Position numbers and translations under genes: made by a program. This document shows positions 51,881 to 63,587 of a stretch of DNA of 64,000 nucleotides, one piece after another (within the stretch, counting starts at the first letter, position 1; the number at the start of each line of letters is the position of its first letter). The DNA is from Smittium mucronatum (taxonomy: Eukaryota; Kickxellomycota; Harpellomycetes; Harpellales; Legeriomycetaceae), in NCBI GenBank assembly GCA_001953115.1, contig LSSL01000115.1, forward strand, positions 1 to 64,000, read 5' to 3'. Below the pieces are notes generated by a model that saw only the letters and a program-made list of their open reading frames with translations, searched no databases and was not told the origin of the DNA.

Positions 51881-54800
51881 GAAGGGAATATTTTATCACA
51901 GAAATGAAAATTTTAGCTAATTTTATATAGAGAATAGTAATTCCGTTATATTTTTGAGCCATTCAACGAAGTAAACTTTTATCATAATGAAGAATTAGGT
52001 TCCAGGATTTCTTTTAACTTTATGAAAATATTTTTATATATTTCTGTTGTATTTTACACCCATATATAAGGTTAAAATGATCTGAAAATTTCGCGTAAAT
52101 GGATACCAATTTAACTAATCCAAATAACAGGAAAAATTTTATTGATGATAGTTTCAAGTTATATAAAGTATGATTATAAATAAATTTAAACTGTGTGATT
52201 AAATTTCAAACAACTCTAAACATTTTTTTTAAATAAAGAAAAAGAAATCATAATCCTTTTAATACCTTCGAAGTTTTAAAAAAATCCAAAAAAGTAATAT
52301 TTTCATTTTGTGAAACTGAAAACTAATTTATTACAACTATATCCCCAAAAAAAGTAATGAATAGTTGTAAACACAGTTCAATATTAAGAAAAAATTTCGT
52401 TAGAAAACAGGAAATTTTATTCAATTAATCTTATAAAGGAGTTGAAAAAACTAATTTCAAAAAAAATAATAATTAAATCAAAACAATCAGAATCTGAAAT
52501 AAATTTTTTTTACAAGCTTCGAGATTATCATTTTTTAAATGTATGTTTACAATAAGAGAAAATAACTTCAAATTAAAAATTAAAAAAATCATGATTTTTA
52601 ATATTAGAAAATACCATCTTTATAAAACAGATAAGAATTCATTTTTTAGGTTAATTTATCGGAGTATTATAATGAAAACAGAAAATTTCTTTAATTTTAT
52701 CTTTGATCATGGTTTTAAAATCCGAACCCCATTTGTACAACTTGAGAGGGTAATTTTTTTAAATTCTCTTTACTATCGATCCAGGAAAAAAATCCATCTT
52801 TTAATTTTTGCTTCGGTAATATTATATATATTTTCCCACGAAATCATTTTAAAAAATTTAAATTATATTCCTTTAAATTGATACCCATTTAACATCGAAT
52901 ATTCATATTTTAAATATATAAAGTTATTTCATCTTGTTCAAAAAAAACCAGTAATATAAAATAAACTAATTTGTACAATTTTGATAAATAAATTTTTTTA
53001 TATGGTCAATAAAACTCCGTTTTCGTGTTTAAAAAGGTTTCCAAGAAATTGAAGCCTTTTTATGGAATAAAAGTCTAAATTATTTAAATAATCTAAATTA
53101 AACAAAAAATGTATACTTTGATATGATAAATTATTAATAGTTTTTGCATTAAATAGAATTATGAAGACTATAAATTTCAGACCAAAAAAATTTAATTGAA
53201 AATGCTTTTTTTATTTTAAAAGAATCTGATTTAAATTATACGAAAATGTTTAAAAATAACTTTTTTTAATCAGTAAAGATCAATTTAGCTATCTAATTAA
53301 TGCAAATCTTTATAGAAATTTATCTTTTCAAATTATTTATAATTAGATTTAGATTATTTAACAATTTTTACTTTTATTCTGCTGGGCGGCTTCAATTGTT
53401 TTGGTAGCCTAAAATATCATTTTTGAGCAATTAAAAAATATATATGAATTAAGAGAGTTTATTTTATATATACAAAAAACAACTTGATTGTAAATAATCT
53501 ATCGGATTCGCTGATAAATTTCTGGATATTTGATATTTTTAAGTTATGGATTATGTCTTCTATTAAAATTAGAGGTTACAAATTATAAATTTCAAACGAA
53601 GATTTAGTATTTTAAATTTTGAAAATTAAATGAAGATGCATGGTTTTTTTAAATATTATAAATAAATTTCCTTTAAAATATGTATATGGTTTTTTTATGG
53701 ATAATAAAGCACAAAATGTTTAAATATAATATGGAAGAATCGAGAAATGGAAAATGTTGAATATATTGATAACAAATAAAAATTCGTCCAAAAATCATTA
53801 TCTCAAAAAGTTAGAAAGAGAAAAAAACTATGAAAATAAACTCTAGTAACTTACTGAAAAAAGATAAGACTAAATTGGAAAATATCTAGGACCAAATATT
53901 TATTTTGAAAATTTATAGGAATTCAACTTTGGATAATCGAGTATTTTAATTTTAAACAAATCCAATATTTTTATGAAAATGGTTTTAGTATTTAAATTAT
54001 CAAGAAATTTATCAAAAAAAAGACTTAAACACTAAAAAATAAATAAAATTTATGTTTTTTTACTGTTATTTTTCTTTCCTTCAGGTCTAATACAATCATG
54101 AACCATAAATATCTTTACCAAGCTAACTTTTTAGAAGAAAAATCAAATATAAGCAAAACTTTTTTTTTAAAGAAAGTTTCATTAAGAATATTTTCGTAAC
54201 TACTACCATTCAATTATTTCAAATTCTAATAATACGCCATCAAACCACTTAGAATTATATATAACATCTTGGTTTAGATCAAGTATTATTAAATTAGGAA
54301 ATCATATCATTTAAAAAAAAATTCCCAAATTCGGCTGCACTCATCTGTATTGGGTTTAGCGGGGTTTATATATATTAAGACTAATGGTGAAAATAGTTTT
54401 ATAAAATCCAAAGTAGAAATAAATACTCAATCTCAGGCTGATTTAATTATTGTTACATAAACTTTTGAAAGATATACTTTTAGGTGGATTATAAATATGG
54501 TCCATTTAATATATGGATAAACGTTTCAATAGTGGTTTGGTGATTTATACGATATATATGATAAAAAGTTGATTAAAACGGGATACAACTTCTAGGTTTA
54601 TAGGAATTTAAGATGGTAAATATTCCAAAATTAAATTTATATGCAATTTACATATTATAAATAGAATTAATTTTTCTATTAATGAAATAAAGTAAAAATA
54701 ATTTTTTTAAAAAAAAGGTTTAAATATGAACTGATTTAAGTGGAGATGGAAAATTTAAATTCTTTGGAATTTATCTTAAATACTCAGGGCTAATTTCGGC

Positions 54801-55100
54801 TGTAAATCTTGATAACATTGAATAGTTTTACGACGCAGATAAGGGAGAAAAAAGGATATATAGTTTTCTTCACTCTCATTTATATGAAAAAAAAGAATTC
54901 CTATTATATGGGAGAAAAAATCTCGTGAAAAGTAAAAAATATTACAACAGAACCAAAAACAGCCTTTCTACTTTTTATGGCTAATTTTTGGATAATTCTT
55001 CGGAACTGTTTTTTTTGTATATTTTATTTTTAAATACATTAAATTATTGGCTCAAATCAAAGTTAAAGAAATCATTCATTTCAAAGGTGTTGAATAACCA
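51881..55100. other. A+T-rich DNA without a gene
   Basis: No supportable gene. The 112-codon frame at 52543-52881 is Lys/Ile/Phe/Asn-rich, has no recognisable domain and sits in uniformly A/T-rich DNA; I treat it as chance. Confidence 0.55.
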
Positions 55101-56099
55101 ATAGTGTATTTTCTAGAATGATGAAGGCAGAAGCTTTATACCACTAAGAAAGGATTTTTAAGATGCGAACCTAATAAAAATAACTTTGCATTAAAAACAT
55201 CTAACGTGTACACTTATCATATATTTTAGTTGATTTATTTAATGAAATATGTTAGGCTTCTTCGGTATTAAGTCGATTCTGTTTGGGGTTTAATACCCTG
55301 TTACCCAACTAATGATCTGTAAAAGTTATTCAAATGGAAATCGTGGAAAATAAATAAACCTGTACATTGAAGCGATTTTGATTCATAGACATTCCAAAAC
55401 GGTAAAATGATCACATCGGGGTTTTTTTAAGCTTCAGTGTTACGAAATACTACACGTAGCAATACGGTATTTGTTAATAAAAATCGCATCGAAAAGATTT
55501 TTTTTGGATTCATTAGTGAAAGTATTTTGTATGCAGTAGTCTCAAAAGCCAGCATGAATCTAAATACTGATATTGATATTGGTGAATAGCATTGATTCTT
55601 AAAGCATGATAGCTTTTCCAAAGGAAAAAACGTATAAAAATTATATTGTCCGTCTTATCAAACCCCCATCTAAAGGATAAATTAGAATACACAGGCTAGC
55701 TCAATCACATCGCAGAAGGTAAATTTCGAAAGTTTTTCTGTTTTTTATATAATGAATGTAGTCCTACTGAGTTTTAGTCTGAAACAGTTGATGGCTAACA
55801 TGACTAATCCAACAATGTGACAATTTCTGTTTAGCTGAGACATATGCACTGTATTTAACGGTTATTGGATATATAGAAACCCACTTCGTTAGAGACATTT
55901 ATTACTAATCGGCAACATCCAATGGAATTTGATCAATATGTAAAACTCCCATATGAATTTGAAATGGTAGCTCAGATGGTGTTATTATATAAGGGATGGA
56001 AAGGGACTCCGTATAAATTCTTTTTGAATAAACCGTCTTGAGGGCAGAGGTTGAAATATAATTGAGCATGTCTAAAGACAAAAACGTAATAGCAACGTA
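55101..56099. other. Transition zone with decayed, unidentified sequence
   Basis: Base composition rises here towards the gene island. The longest open stretch (55621-55427, minus, 64 codons) lacks a recognisable motif. The region may be a relic of an unidentified gene or element; no feature can be named. Confidence 0.4.
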
Positions 56100-56275
56100 T
56101 TAGAACAATCCAACCTAACAACGAAACGGGATTACATTTCAAGTACTAGGACTATAACATAATTAACTGAGAGAAAGTTGGTCGATTATTAAGGCTGTAA
56201 CCTAATATACCGAGAGGTTTTTAGTCAAATATTAAACTATAACCTAATAGAGCTAGGAGATCGTTATTCAGAAAT
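56100..56275 (+). repeat. Degenerate tandem repeat, four units of 43-45 bp
   Basis: Units at 56100-56144, 56145-56187, 56188-56230 and 56231-56275. The last two are clearest: both begin ATTAA, share TAACCTAATA around base 11, have a purine-rich middle and end CAAAT/GAAAT. Unit 2 keeps CTATAAC-TAAT in the same place; unit 1 keeps AACCTAA. A possible fifth unit follows to about 56316. Confidence 0.5.
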
Positions 56276-56721
56276 ATTCGATTTGCGGCCTGATAATAAA
56301 AAGACATTCAGAGTATGAATATGAAAGTGGAGAGCCAATGGCAGGATACTTGATCATGCCGATGGGTTCGTTGTTAGCCTATAGGAGCTTTACTTTGGCC
56401 ATATTTCAGAAATTATCCAATATAATTCCTTATATCCGACTGATTAGACTATTGTAGCCAATGGGTGAGAATGATGCTAGATAGTGTGGAAGAAGCTGTG
56501 CTGGAAAGAAGACAGCAGCAAAATGCTGCACGTGATAAAACGACTAGCTCGAAGATATATGCCTAATACTCAGCTCCTTTTAAATTTTACATCAGCTTGC
56601 TTTGTCCATCTCTTTATAGCGTTTTGATGTCATTTTCAGTTTTTTTTCGTTCCCCACTATAACTTCGAAAAGCCCCTCTAAAGCTTAACACTGGTGTTAA
56701 TTCATATCTCTCAAAAGTCCA
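56276..56721. other. Upstream region of the START-domain gene
   Basis: Contains the presumed promoter and 5' leader. 56630-56660 is pyrimidine-rich (CAG, T-run, CGTTCCCC), as near many fungal transcription starts. A short open stretch at 56316-56450 (GEPMAGYLIMPMGSLL) looks protein-like but has no start or continuation. Confidence 0.4.
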
Positions 56722-58531
56722 ATGGATTCAGCTCATGAACTGCAAAGAGGTCCCACTAATTCTTCTGAATCCCTTAAAAATTCTGCTACCACTCCAAATA
56801 GATCGAAAATAATAAATTCAAATGGTTCGGAAATAGTAACTTCTTCGGATATTCAGGAGGCTTCCAATTGCAAGCAGCCTCTCACTGTAATCAAAAACTC
56901 GTCGATTCTTAGTGGAAGCTCTGTTAAGTACTCGGCTTTATTGTCAAAATCAAGTTCAGTTGTAAATTGTAGGTATTTAGGAAGATTTCGATGTATTAAA
57001 ACATTAAACTTAACCAGCTTGAAATTCAATTAAAATAGATCTCGAAATGTCTAAGCCATTTGTCGCGTTTGCGATGATTCAGGCTTTCCAAACCATAATA
57101 ATCCTTATATACCTTCCATTAAATTTTATTCTATCATCCCTTTCTTCTAAAAAACGACATCCCCAAAAGATCTCTAAGCCTAATGATGCCGATAACAAAA
57201 ACAGGAGTCTAAGTAATTATCTTTTCATTTATATCTATGGTACCATCAGACTTTATTTTTTCTAATAATTTTCTATTTAAATTAATAGGAGCAGGATTTC
57301 AGGAACAGATATTATACATTAATTCCGAATTTGAAAAAAAAACCAATTCTAGATTACTCGAAAGAAAAACTATTGGTGGAAACGGACAGCTCAAATTCTC
57401 CGAGAATGAGATTCGGGATTATCGACGTATAGGTGATTCATCTGTTGCAAAGATAAGATCTATTTTGCAACAATTCTGTTCTAATGACACTAATCCCATG
57501 TGGAACGAAATCCACAAGCGGGACGATTTGTATAGAGTTAAAATTTTTAAACACAAAAAACACACGCATTGTTATATCTCCGATGGTTATATCCCCTCTC
57601 TCCCAGGCTCCACTTTTGATCTTCTTAATGATGCCACCAACCGACCCAAATGGGACTCACTTATCGATAGCTCCGAAATAATCGGACCGGTTTCAAGTCG
57701 CTCTCGAGTTCTATACACAAGATTTAAACCTGTATGGCCAATCTCTGCTCGAGACTCGCTCTTGCTTACTTCCTTCAATCGGCTTAGCAACAGTGAATGG
57801 CCTGAGGTTTTTCCAAATAATGAAAGCAAATATCGATACTATAGTGTTTCAACGTCAGTAACCCATCCAAATTATCCTGAGTTTAAAGAAAAAGGACTCG
57901 TTAGAATGTCGGTTATAACTTCAGGTTATTTCATTGATGACGTTCCTCAATCAAGTCTAGAAGAATTAAAATTGGACAGTTCATTGAAATGGAGCCGGCT
58001 GATCCAGGTGGCTCATGTCAAAGTCGATAGCTGGATTCCTGGAAGCGTGGTTAATATAGGTAAGATCAGTAATTAAAAAAAAAGATATTTCATTGGAAAA
58101 AAATTTAAACTATTTTTACGTTACTAGTTACCTGCAGAAAACTTCCAAACTCTTACTCAGCGATAGCTAAGGCACTTTCAAGCATCACTCCTAGGCATCA
58201 ATCCAAAAACCTAGCTGAAATAGTGACATTGCCTTCAAATTCAAGCACAGACTCTATATATCAAGATTTTCTGGGAGAGGGACATTCTTCGGACTCTCCT
58301 CTTAAGTCCAGTAATTCTCATGTAGAATTTTGTATGTCAAAAGGGGTAACATTCAGCTCCGGGCCTTTCAGGGGCCATGCGCTTTCTTCGTCACTTGGAC
58401 CTAAAGCAGGCCATGTGGGAATGTTGAGATTTATAGCCTCTTTTATAAGGCAAAACAAAATGATATCTGTCGTCTTTGCCGCGATATCATCTGCATTATT
58501 TTACAAACTTTTCAAAAGATTTAAACGTTAA
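56722..58531 (+). CDS. START-domain lipid-binding protein with two predicted membrane segments (531 aa, 4 exons)
   Basis: Exons 56722-56968, 57039-57212, 57289-58059, 58128-58531. The introns are 70, 76 and 68 bp, with GTAGGT, GTAATT and GTAAGA donors and TAG acceptors; total 1596 nt, in frame. Residues 1-85 are Ser/Asn-rich and polar. About 89-115 is a hydrophobic segment (FVAFAMIQAFQTIIILIYL). A START domain covers about 200-420: RPKWDSLID, VLYTRFKPVWPISARDSLLL, VSTSVTHPNYPEF, GLVRMSVITSGYFI, VKVDSWIPGSVVN. These are the RxxWD, ARD, SV.HP and D..G..P..VVN landmarks of the family, which binds sterols, phospholipids or ceramide in a hydrophobic pocket. A Ser-rich linker follows, then a hydrophobic C-terminal segment (MISVVFAAISSALFYKLF) and a basic tail, like a tail anchor. 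It probably transfers or senses lipid at a membrane. Exon 1 is the least certain; the start could be the ATG at 57047 if intron 1 is wrong. Confidence 0.82.
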
Positions 58532-59573
58532 TTGTAGTTTCTGTATTATTCGATCTGTTTTACGTTTAGTTTCAAACTTCATAATACGTGTTAGAGTTCT
58601 TTTCATTTGTTATGACATATATTTGCTCTCTATATCAGCAGCATATATTTCAGTTTTTATATAGTTTTCTGTGGAATTTTTTTGTGTATTTATTTCGTAA
58701 ATTAATTTCAAAATCCCTACTCTAAATGAAAATCTAGACGCTAAGCATAGAAATTAAACAGCCAATTCCACGGTTATGAACAGTTGGTTTTAAGATAACT
58801 CATGAAATCTAATTTTAATTAGGCGATATTGAATGTAAATATGAATAAATTAGATTAATTTTGCCATTGAAACTCTGTGAGATAATAATATATATATATT
58901 ACTATATATTCAGTGGGCGTATACTTCAACGAATAAACACATCAAGGAGCGGCCTCCGCCAGCTATCATCTGTTCAAGCATAGCCTAGTAGGATATTTTA
59001 GGAGAGAAAGAAATAAAGAATTTATGCTGGTGATATTTTTTTATCAAACTTTATTAGTCGTATGATATATGGCGCAGGTACCGGTGTCTGGATTGAAAAG
59101 CTGGAAATGAACGACACAATGGATTGTATAATCATTTTGGTAATTTCCTTATATATGCTGATTTTTTAAATTTAGCTCTTATTATATTCCCTCCTTCCTG
59201 TGCATGCCCCAACAGCATCACTAATAGCCAACAAATGTAACCGAAGCTCAATCTCAAAATTGGAGGCCAATATTCATTGAATATATTCTGTTTGTGGGTT
59301 TTTATAGGGTAGACCCGCATAGTTTATGGCACTGGTCCAATAAATGACCCATTTCTGATTGATTCGCCTCGCTTATGGTCACTTTAGATAGGGAAAAGCA
59401 CCCAATGGAGTCAAGGGTCGATGTTCAGAGATGCAGAAACAATGCTCTGAGCAGAGAATAGAATTGCGATAGATTAGTTTGGCTGAGGACATAAATTGGG
59501 TTTGTGCGGCGATATGTTTATATTGAATAGCCCAGATAATATTTTGGTAAAGACATATTTGGGTTTATGTGCT
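58532..59573. other. Intergenic region between the START gene and translin
   Basis: A possible polyadenylation signal AATAAA lies at 58844-58849. A (TA)n stretch is near 58891-58901. A G+C-richer patch with CGGCCTCCGCC is near 58953. No RNA gene folds obviously. An in-frame ATG at 59514 precedes the chosen translin start but adds 20 residues that the family lacks. Confidence 0.45.
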
Positions 59574-60670
59574 ATGGATTTTCAGATTTTCAAAACAATT
59601 CAAGATTCCTTCGAAAGGAACGAAATAAAAGTTCAAGTATGTAGTAATCTCCACTCCTTTCTTTTTGAAGCTGATCGTATCTTCGTCCTCCCAGTTGTTA
59701 CTTTTAGCCACACTCTCTCTGCATTCTGTTATTTCAACCCTTTAAAAGATTTATTAAAATAGGAGCTTCATAAAGTTGTAAAATCGCTTGATAAAACCAA
59801 TAAAGCTTGTTACTTGGCACTAAGTCAGATTCATGGCGAGAAGAAGGAACAAAGTATGCTTCAAACTTTCAGGCTGTCTTCATGCACTTTTATTATTATT
59901 ATTATTATTATTTGCATTTCTGATGACCTTTAACTATAGTTTTAATCATCTCTGAAGCCTGCAAGGAGCATCTACCCTTGATAAAGGAACAAATTTCTGA
60001 AATCTCCCTTCTATGTGGAGGAGCAGATCTTTACAGGTATTCTTTATAGATAAACACTGATTCATTGCATTCCCAATCTCAATTTTCTGTTTAGATATTC
60101 AAACATATTTCACAATCAGATCCAGTTCTCGTTATTTTTATTGGCTTTGATGGTTTTTTTCACCGAGGGAAGATTGCTTCTGCCAGTCGATATTGAGCTG
60201 ATCTACGGAGGTTCCTTATTTTTGAATATTCTAAACTATTTAAACTCATCCTAAAAGGCTTCGTATTTTTAAAAGTTCCATTCGAGTCTTCGGCTTTAGA
60301 AGCATCTGCTGACAAGTTTTATATCACCATCGAGGATTATTTAAATGGCTTAACTCTGGTCCCAAGTGAGCTGGCTAGATTGGCTACCAACTGTGTTACT
60401 TGTGGAGATTATTTGTTTCCCTTAGAGATATCAAAGTTTTTAAGTAGCTTATTCTCTGGCTTCCAATTGCTTAATCTCAAAAACGATAATTTAAGAAAAA
60501 AGTTTGATGGCTTCAAGGTACGCTCCCCATCTAATTTTTTTTTTTTATAAAATAAACTCTTATTAACTAAATCCTTAATTATTTTATTATATTTTTTTGT
60601 TCTTTAGTATGAGCTCAAAAAGGTCGAGCAGGTTGTATATGACATGAAAATTAGAGGTCTATCTAGTTGA
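59574..60670 (+). CDS. TSN: Translin (223 aa, 6 exons)
   Basis: Exons 59574-59636, 59763-59853, 59958-60036, 60095-60210, 60258-60517, 60608-60670; the phases close to 672 nt. Translin is an all-helical octamer-forming protein that binds single-stranded DNA and RNA; with its partner TRAX it forms the C3PO endoribonuclease that degrades small-RNA passenger strands and tRNA processing fragments. The match to animal translins runs the whole length: ELHKVVKSLDK at the N-terminus, DLYRYSNIFHNQIQFSLFLL in the middle, then IEDYLNGLTLVPSELARLA, CGDYLFPLEISKFL, SGFQLLNLKNDNLRKKFDG and YELKKVEQVVYDMKIRG. The human protein has 228 residues. The ATG at 59574 aligns with the usual start. Intron 4 is only 47 bp, with a weak GTTCCT donor; intron 2 carries an ATT microsatellite. 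AATAAA at 60739-60744 is a good polyadenylation candidate. No TRAX gene is in the window. Confidence 0.93.
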
Positions 60671-60903
60671 AAACTTCACAATATGCCATTTCTGTTATTA
60701 TTTCGCTAATTTGATTTCCAACCCGAAAATATCCTTAAAATAAATATGATCTGGTTTATAAACTTTATTTGCGAAATATAACAAAGGTTTAAAGGTTATT
60801 GAAGAGATTTAATAAAATGAAAGGGGGGTGTATAAATAGCGTAGACTAAAACGTGTTGAAAAAAATGAGCACGAAAATGCAAGATGTCGTACAAGATCTG
60901 ATC
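60671..60903. other. Convergent 3' intergenic gap
   Basis: 233 bp shared by the ends of translin (plus) and the basic protein gene (minus). It contains AATAAA at 60739-60744 and another at 60810-60815 on the plus strand, and an ATTAAA on the minus strand at about the same place as the latter, so the transcripts may overlap. Confidence 0.5.
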
Positions 60904-63135
60904 TCAATAGTCAACCATCATTTTATATAATTCGACGTTTAGCAATAAGTCTTCCTTCAGAGAACTGGAATTTTGCTTCTTTTTGGGAACCCAGTCAACC
61001 GGCTGAATTGAGCCTTTCGCTGTGATAGGATCAGACTTAGTTACCAATGTATGTTTTGAGGTTTGTAAAGATGGTCTGAGAGTAGATAGGGAGTCCCCTG
61101 ACTCTGTATAGTTTTTGTTGCTGTTGCTTGTTTCAAGATTGGTCTGTGACGCTCTTTGGTCTTCGCTTATGTTCTTTACATATTTGCTGGTGCGGCAATC
61201 CGATATAGCGACTGAAGAAGTAGAATAGAAAGCGTTGTGGTTCAGTTGGGAAAACCGCTCATACTTGATGGATTTAAGTACACTGGCTGTGCTTTTTCTG
61301 TTGTTGATAGCGGTTCTCATCATTTCAAGCCTTTTGGTATTAATTAAAGTTTTTTTCGCATTATTTTTGGATTTTGGCCCGGATTCGCTGCTTGATAGCT
61401 CATTAATCGGCATTGTAGCATTTGGGTCTAAACTCTTTTCAGCCGATGAATTCTTACTAGTGTTAGAGCTGGCTTCCTTAAGACATGGCAAGATTTTCAG
61501 GCTATCTTTTAGCTCCGCTACATTTGAAGAGTCTCTGTTTGGGTTTGCTTTGATAACAAATATGTTGGTTTTTATGATAGGATCGGATTTTGAGCAAAGT
61601 GGGTGACCTTTAGACCTTTTTGGCGACAATATTATGCTATCAGAACATTTAGCTTGTTTGCAACTCATAGTGTCGGTGTCAATAAATGTGGATTTTATAG
61701 CTCCGCAATTTCTATTAATTGCAAGCCCGATTCTGGGCAGAAAACTTAGTTTGGAATTCGGCCCAAGCATGTTTAAGACTGAATTGGTAAGAATATTTGG
61801 GGGTTCAATATTTATCAATGTGTTAGATTCAGTGGTTTCCATAGACAAAAACCTATTTACTTTGGTAAACGTGCTAATATCAACTGTCTTGTTGTTGTTG
61901 ATATGGTCTCTGATCCCATTTTTTTTAGGACGTGTCTTTATGGGTCTCTCCATAGCCGAATTCGGCGCAAATGCATGTTTACTTTGCTTGTATTTGGTTA
62001 TGGTTTCGTTAATAATGTCAATCTCATCCTTTTTCTTTTTTGTACATCCCTGAATTCTGTTTGCTCGATTGGCTTTTGTTCTAACCGGTGATTTTTTTGG
62101 TTTTTTGATTTCGTAGAGATCCCCTGAACTGGAAAGTTTTGGGGTTCTAACTCCATAAATGGTTTCATTCTTCATCTTCGCTTCATCCCCACCTTTGAAC
62201 CAATATTGATTATGACCTAAAGAATAGATCATTTCGTTACCATTTTTTTCCATAGCCTTTTCAGCAATCTTGTAATATTGAAGGGACGTATTCCGCTTTA
62301 GTGATATGATGGAACCCCTTTTAACCCCACCCATGAACGCCTTGTTGATTAAAGATACTGATCTTTTAGACATCATCGAGTGCTGTATGTTTGGGTATTT
62401 GGGTGGAATGAGACTTGTGTATCTGGCTCCTCCCTTGATGGTTTTCTTAGCCATCAGAAAGATATTACTGCCTACGATCCTATCAAACCTAGATTTAGCT
62501 GGTTTACTCATGACACTGATCCTTTTTAGAGACGATTTTTCTTGATCAAACCTACGCTTGAACTGCTGTCCAGAGGATGTTCCCAAAACAGTTCCAACAC
62601 TTGGCCTCTTGGATTTTGTTTTATAAAAACTGCCATCAACAGCCATTTTACACCCTTTCTTGTCTGCATTTGACGAGTTTCTCAGCATCTTGAAAATATT
62701 CATCAGTCTTTGCCTCTTGGATTTCTTGGGTATGTTTCTTCTAAATTTTGGGTAGCCCTCCTGCCTATTATAGATACTCATTCTTGCTGGAAACAGCAAG
62801 GATCCCTGTAATTAAAAATAAAGAATTTTTTATCACAAGATAAAATAGTTGAGTAAAAGAGAAATATTAACCGGATCTCAAAACTAACAACTTACCAGAG
62901 ACATTCTGTAATTACCATTGATGTCGAAATAAACCCCCATTTGCGGATTGTTCTCCACTGGCCCAGTCTTCATCTTCTTTTTTAAGAACAAGGAACTTCC
63001 TATAAACTTTGTCATTTTAGTTCCTTTATTTCTACATGTGCTTGATACTTGATTCTTGGACAACATATTAGGTCTACATTTACACCTATCTTCTCCGTGA
63101 TCTTTTCTGCGGCTATTACTTTCTCTTTCCTTCAT
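60904..63135 (-). CDS. Very basic, Ser/Lys/Asn-rich protein of unknown function (713 aa, 2 exons)
   Basis: Exon 1 is 63135-62896 (80 codons, phase 0); the intron is 62895-62806 (90 bp, GTAAGT...TTACAG); exon 2 is 62805-60904. The intron signals are strong and the second frame is open for 634 codons. In A/T-rich DNA that length, with its raised G+C, argues for a real gene. I do not recognise the family. Many basic clusters look like nuclear localisation signals: NIPKKSKRQRLMN, KKPKKSPVRTKANRA, TKKKKDE and RPKKNGIRD. Exon 1 has RRKDHGEDRCKCRPN. The C-terminal third is Ser-rich and low in complexity. There is no membrane segment, signal peptide or enzyme motif. It is probably a disordered nuclear, chromatin or cytoskeletal protein (inference). 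The C-terminus is acidic-polar and ends KMMVDY. It faces translin tail to tail. Confidence 0.75.
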
Positions 63136-63401
63136 AAAATACTAAGTCTTAGACTTTTTAACTGCTTCTTTATATAATATCGATTTGAAGGCTGTATAAT
63201 ATATAAACAGTTTTAACTCTATTAGAAAGAACCCTGTTAAGTATTGAGATTGTTTTTTATTTTTTGATGAGACAAATATTGAGCTTCAGCAACTTTGACT
63301 TACTTGGATACCCTGCGGTACTCAAATTAACTTCCAACAGATAAATATTTTTTTTCCTACAGAATAGAAACTCGAGAAATAATTAAAAATGCATATCATT
63401 A
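63136..63401. other. Upstream region of the basic-protein gene
   Basis: 266 bp, A/T-rich. CCTACAG at 63355-63361 after a T-run looks like a 3' splice site on the plus strand, but no exon could be attached to it with confidence. Confidence 0.35.
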
Positions 63402-63587
63402 ATGAGAGCAAAGTGGGAATATATACGAAGACTTCAAGCAATAAAACTTTTTGCTCTAAAACATTTATCTCATGTACGTTGCTCTAAATTGTCCGAATAT
63501 AAACAACTATGTTATTCAGGGGCTTTAAAGCGTCTTTGCCTTTTTATAAAAGTATTAAATTACTGCACAATTTGGCAAAAGATATAA
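63402..63587 (+). CDS. Doubtful small ORF (61 aa)
   Basis: An ATG-to-TAA frame, basic, with four Cys in an alternating hydrophobic pattern (LFALKHLSHVRCSKLSEYKQL). Its amino-acid mix is less A/T-driven than chance frames elsewhere in the window, and it sits beside the gene island, so it may be a small gene or the last exon of one. No family is recognised and no upstream exon could be joined. It could equally be chance. Confidence 0.25.
   Translation: MRAKWEYIRRLQAIKLFALKHLSHVRCSKLSEYKQLCYSGALKRLCLFIKVLNYCTIWQKI

Noticed and set aside
52543..52881. 112-codon open frame
   Set aside because: Composition is that of random A/T-rich DNA (Lys, Ile, Phe, Asn), with no domain, splice context or G+C rise.
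55427..55940. Possible Copia integrase remnant on the minus strand
   Set aside because: A W..SHVSH-like string was suggestive, but no HHCC finger, catalytic residues or second block could be found.
56281..56450. Short protein-like stretch (DRYSEIFDLRPDNKK, then GEPMAGYLIMPMGS)
   Set aside because: It needs a frameshift, has no start or splice borders, and partly overlaps the possible fifth tandem-repeat unit.
59132..59320. 62-codon minus-strand frame between the START and translin genes
   Set aside because: No motif, no splice context, and opposite in strand to both neighbours; most likely chance.
61235..62545. Hydrophobic plus-strand open frames, membrane-protein-like
   Set aside because: They are the antisense of the 713-aa basic protein: antisense of Lys/Ser/Asn-rich codons gives Phe/Leu/Ile/Val-rich frames. 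The minus strand has the single long frame and strong splice sites.
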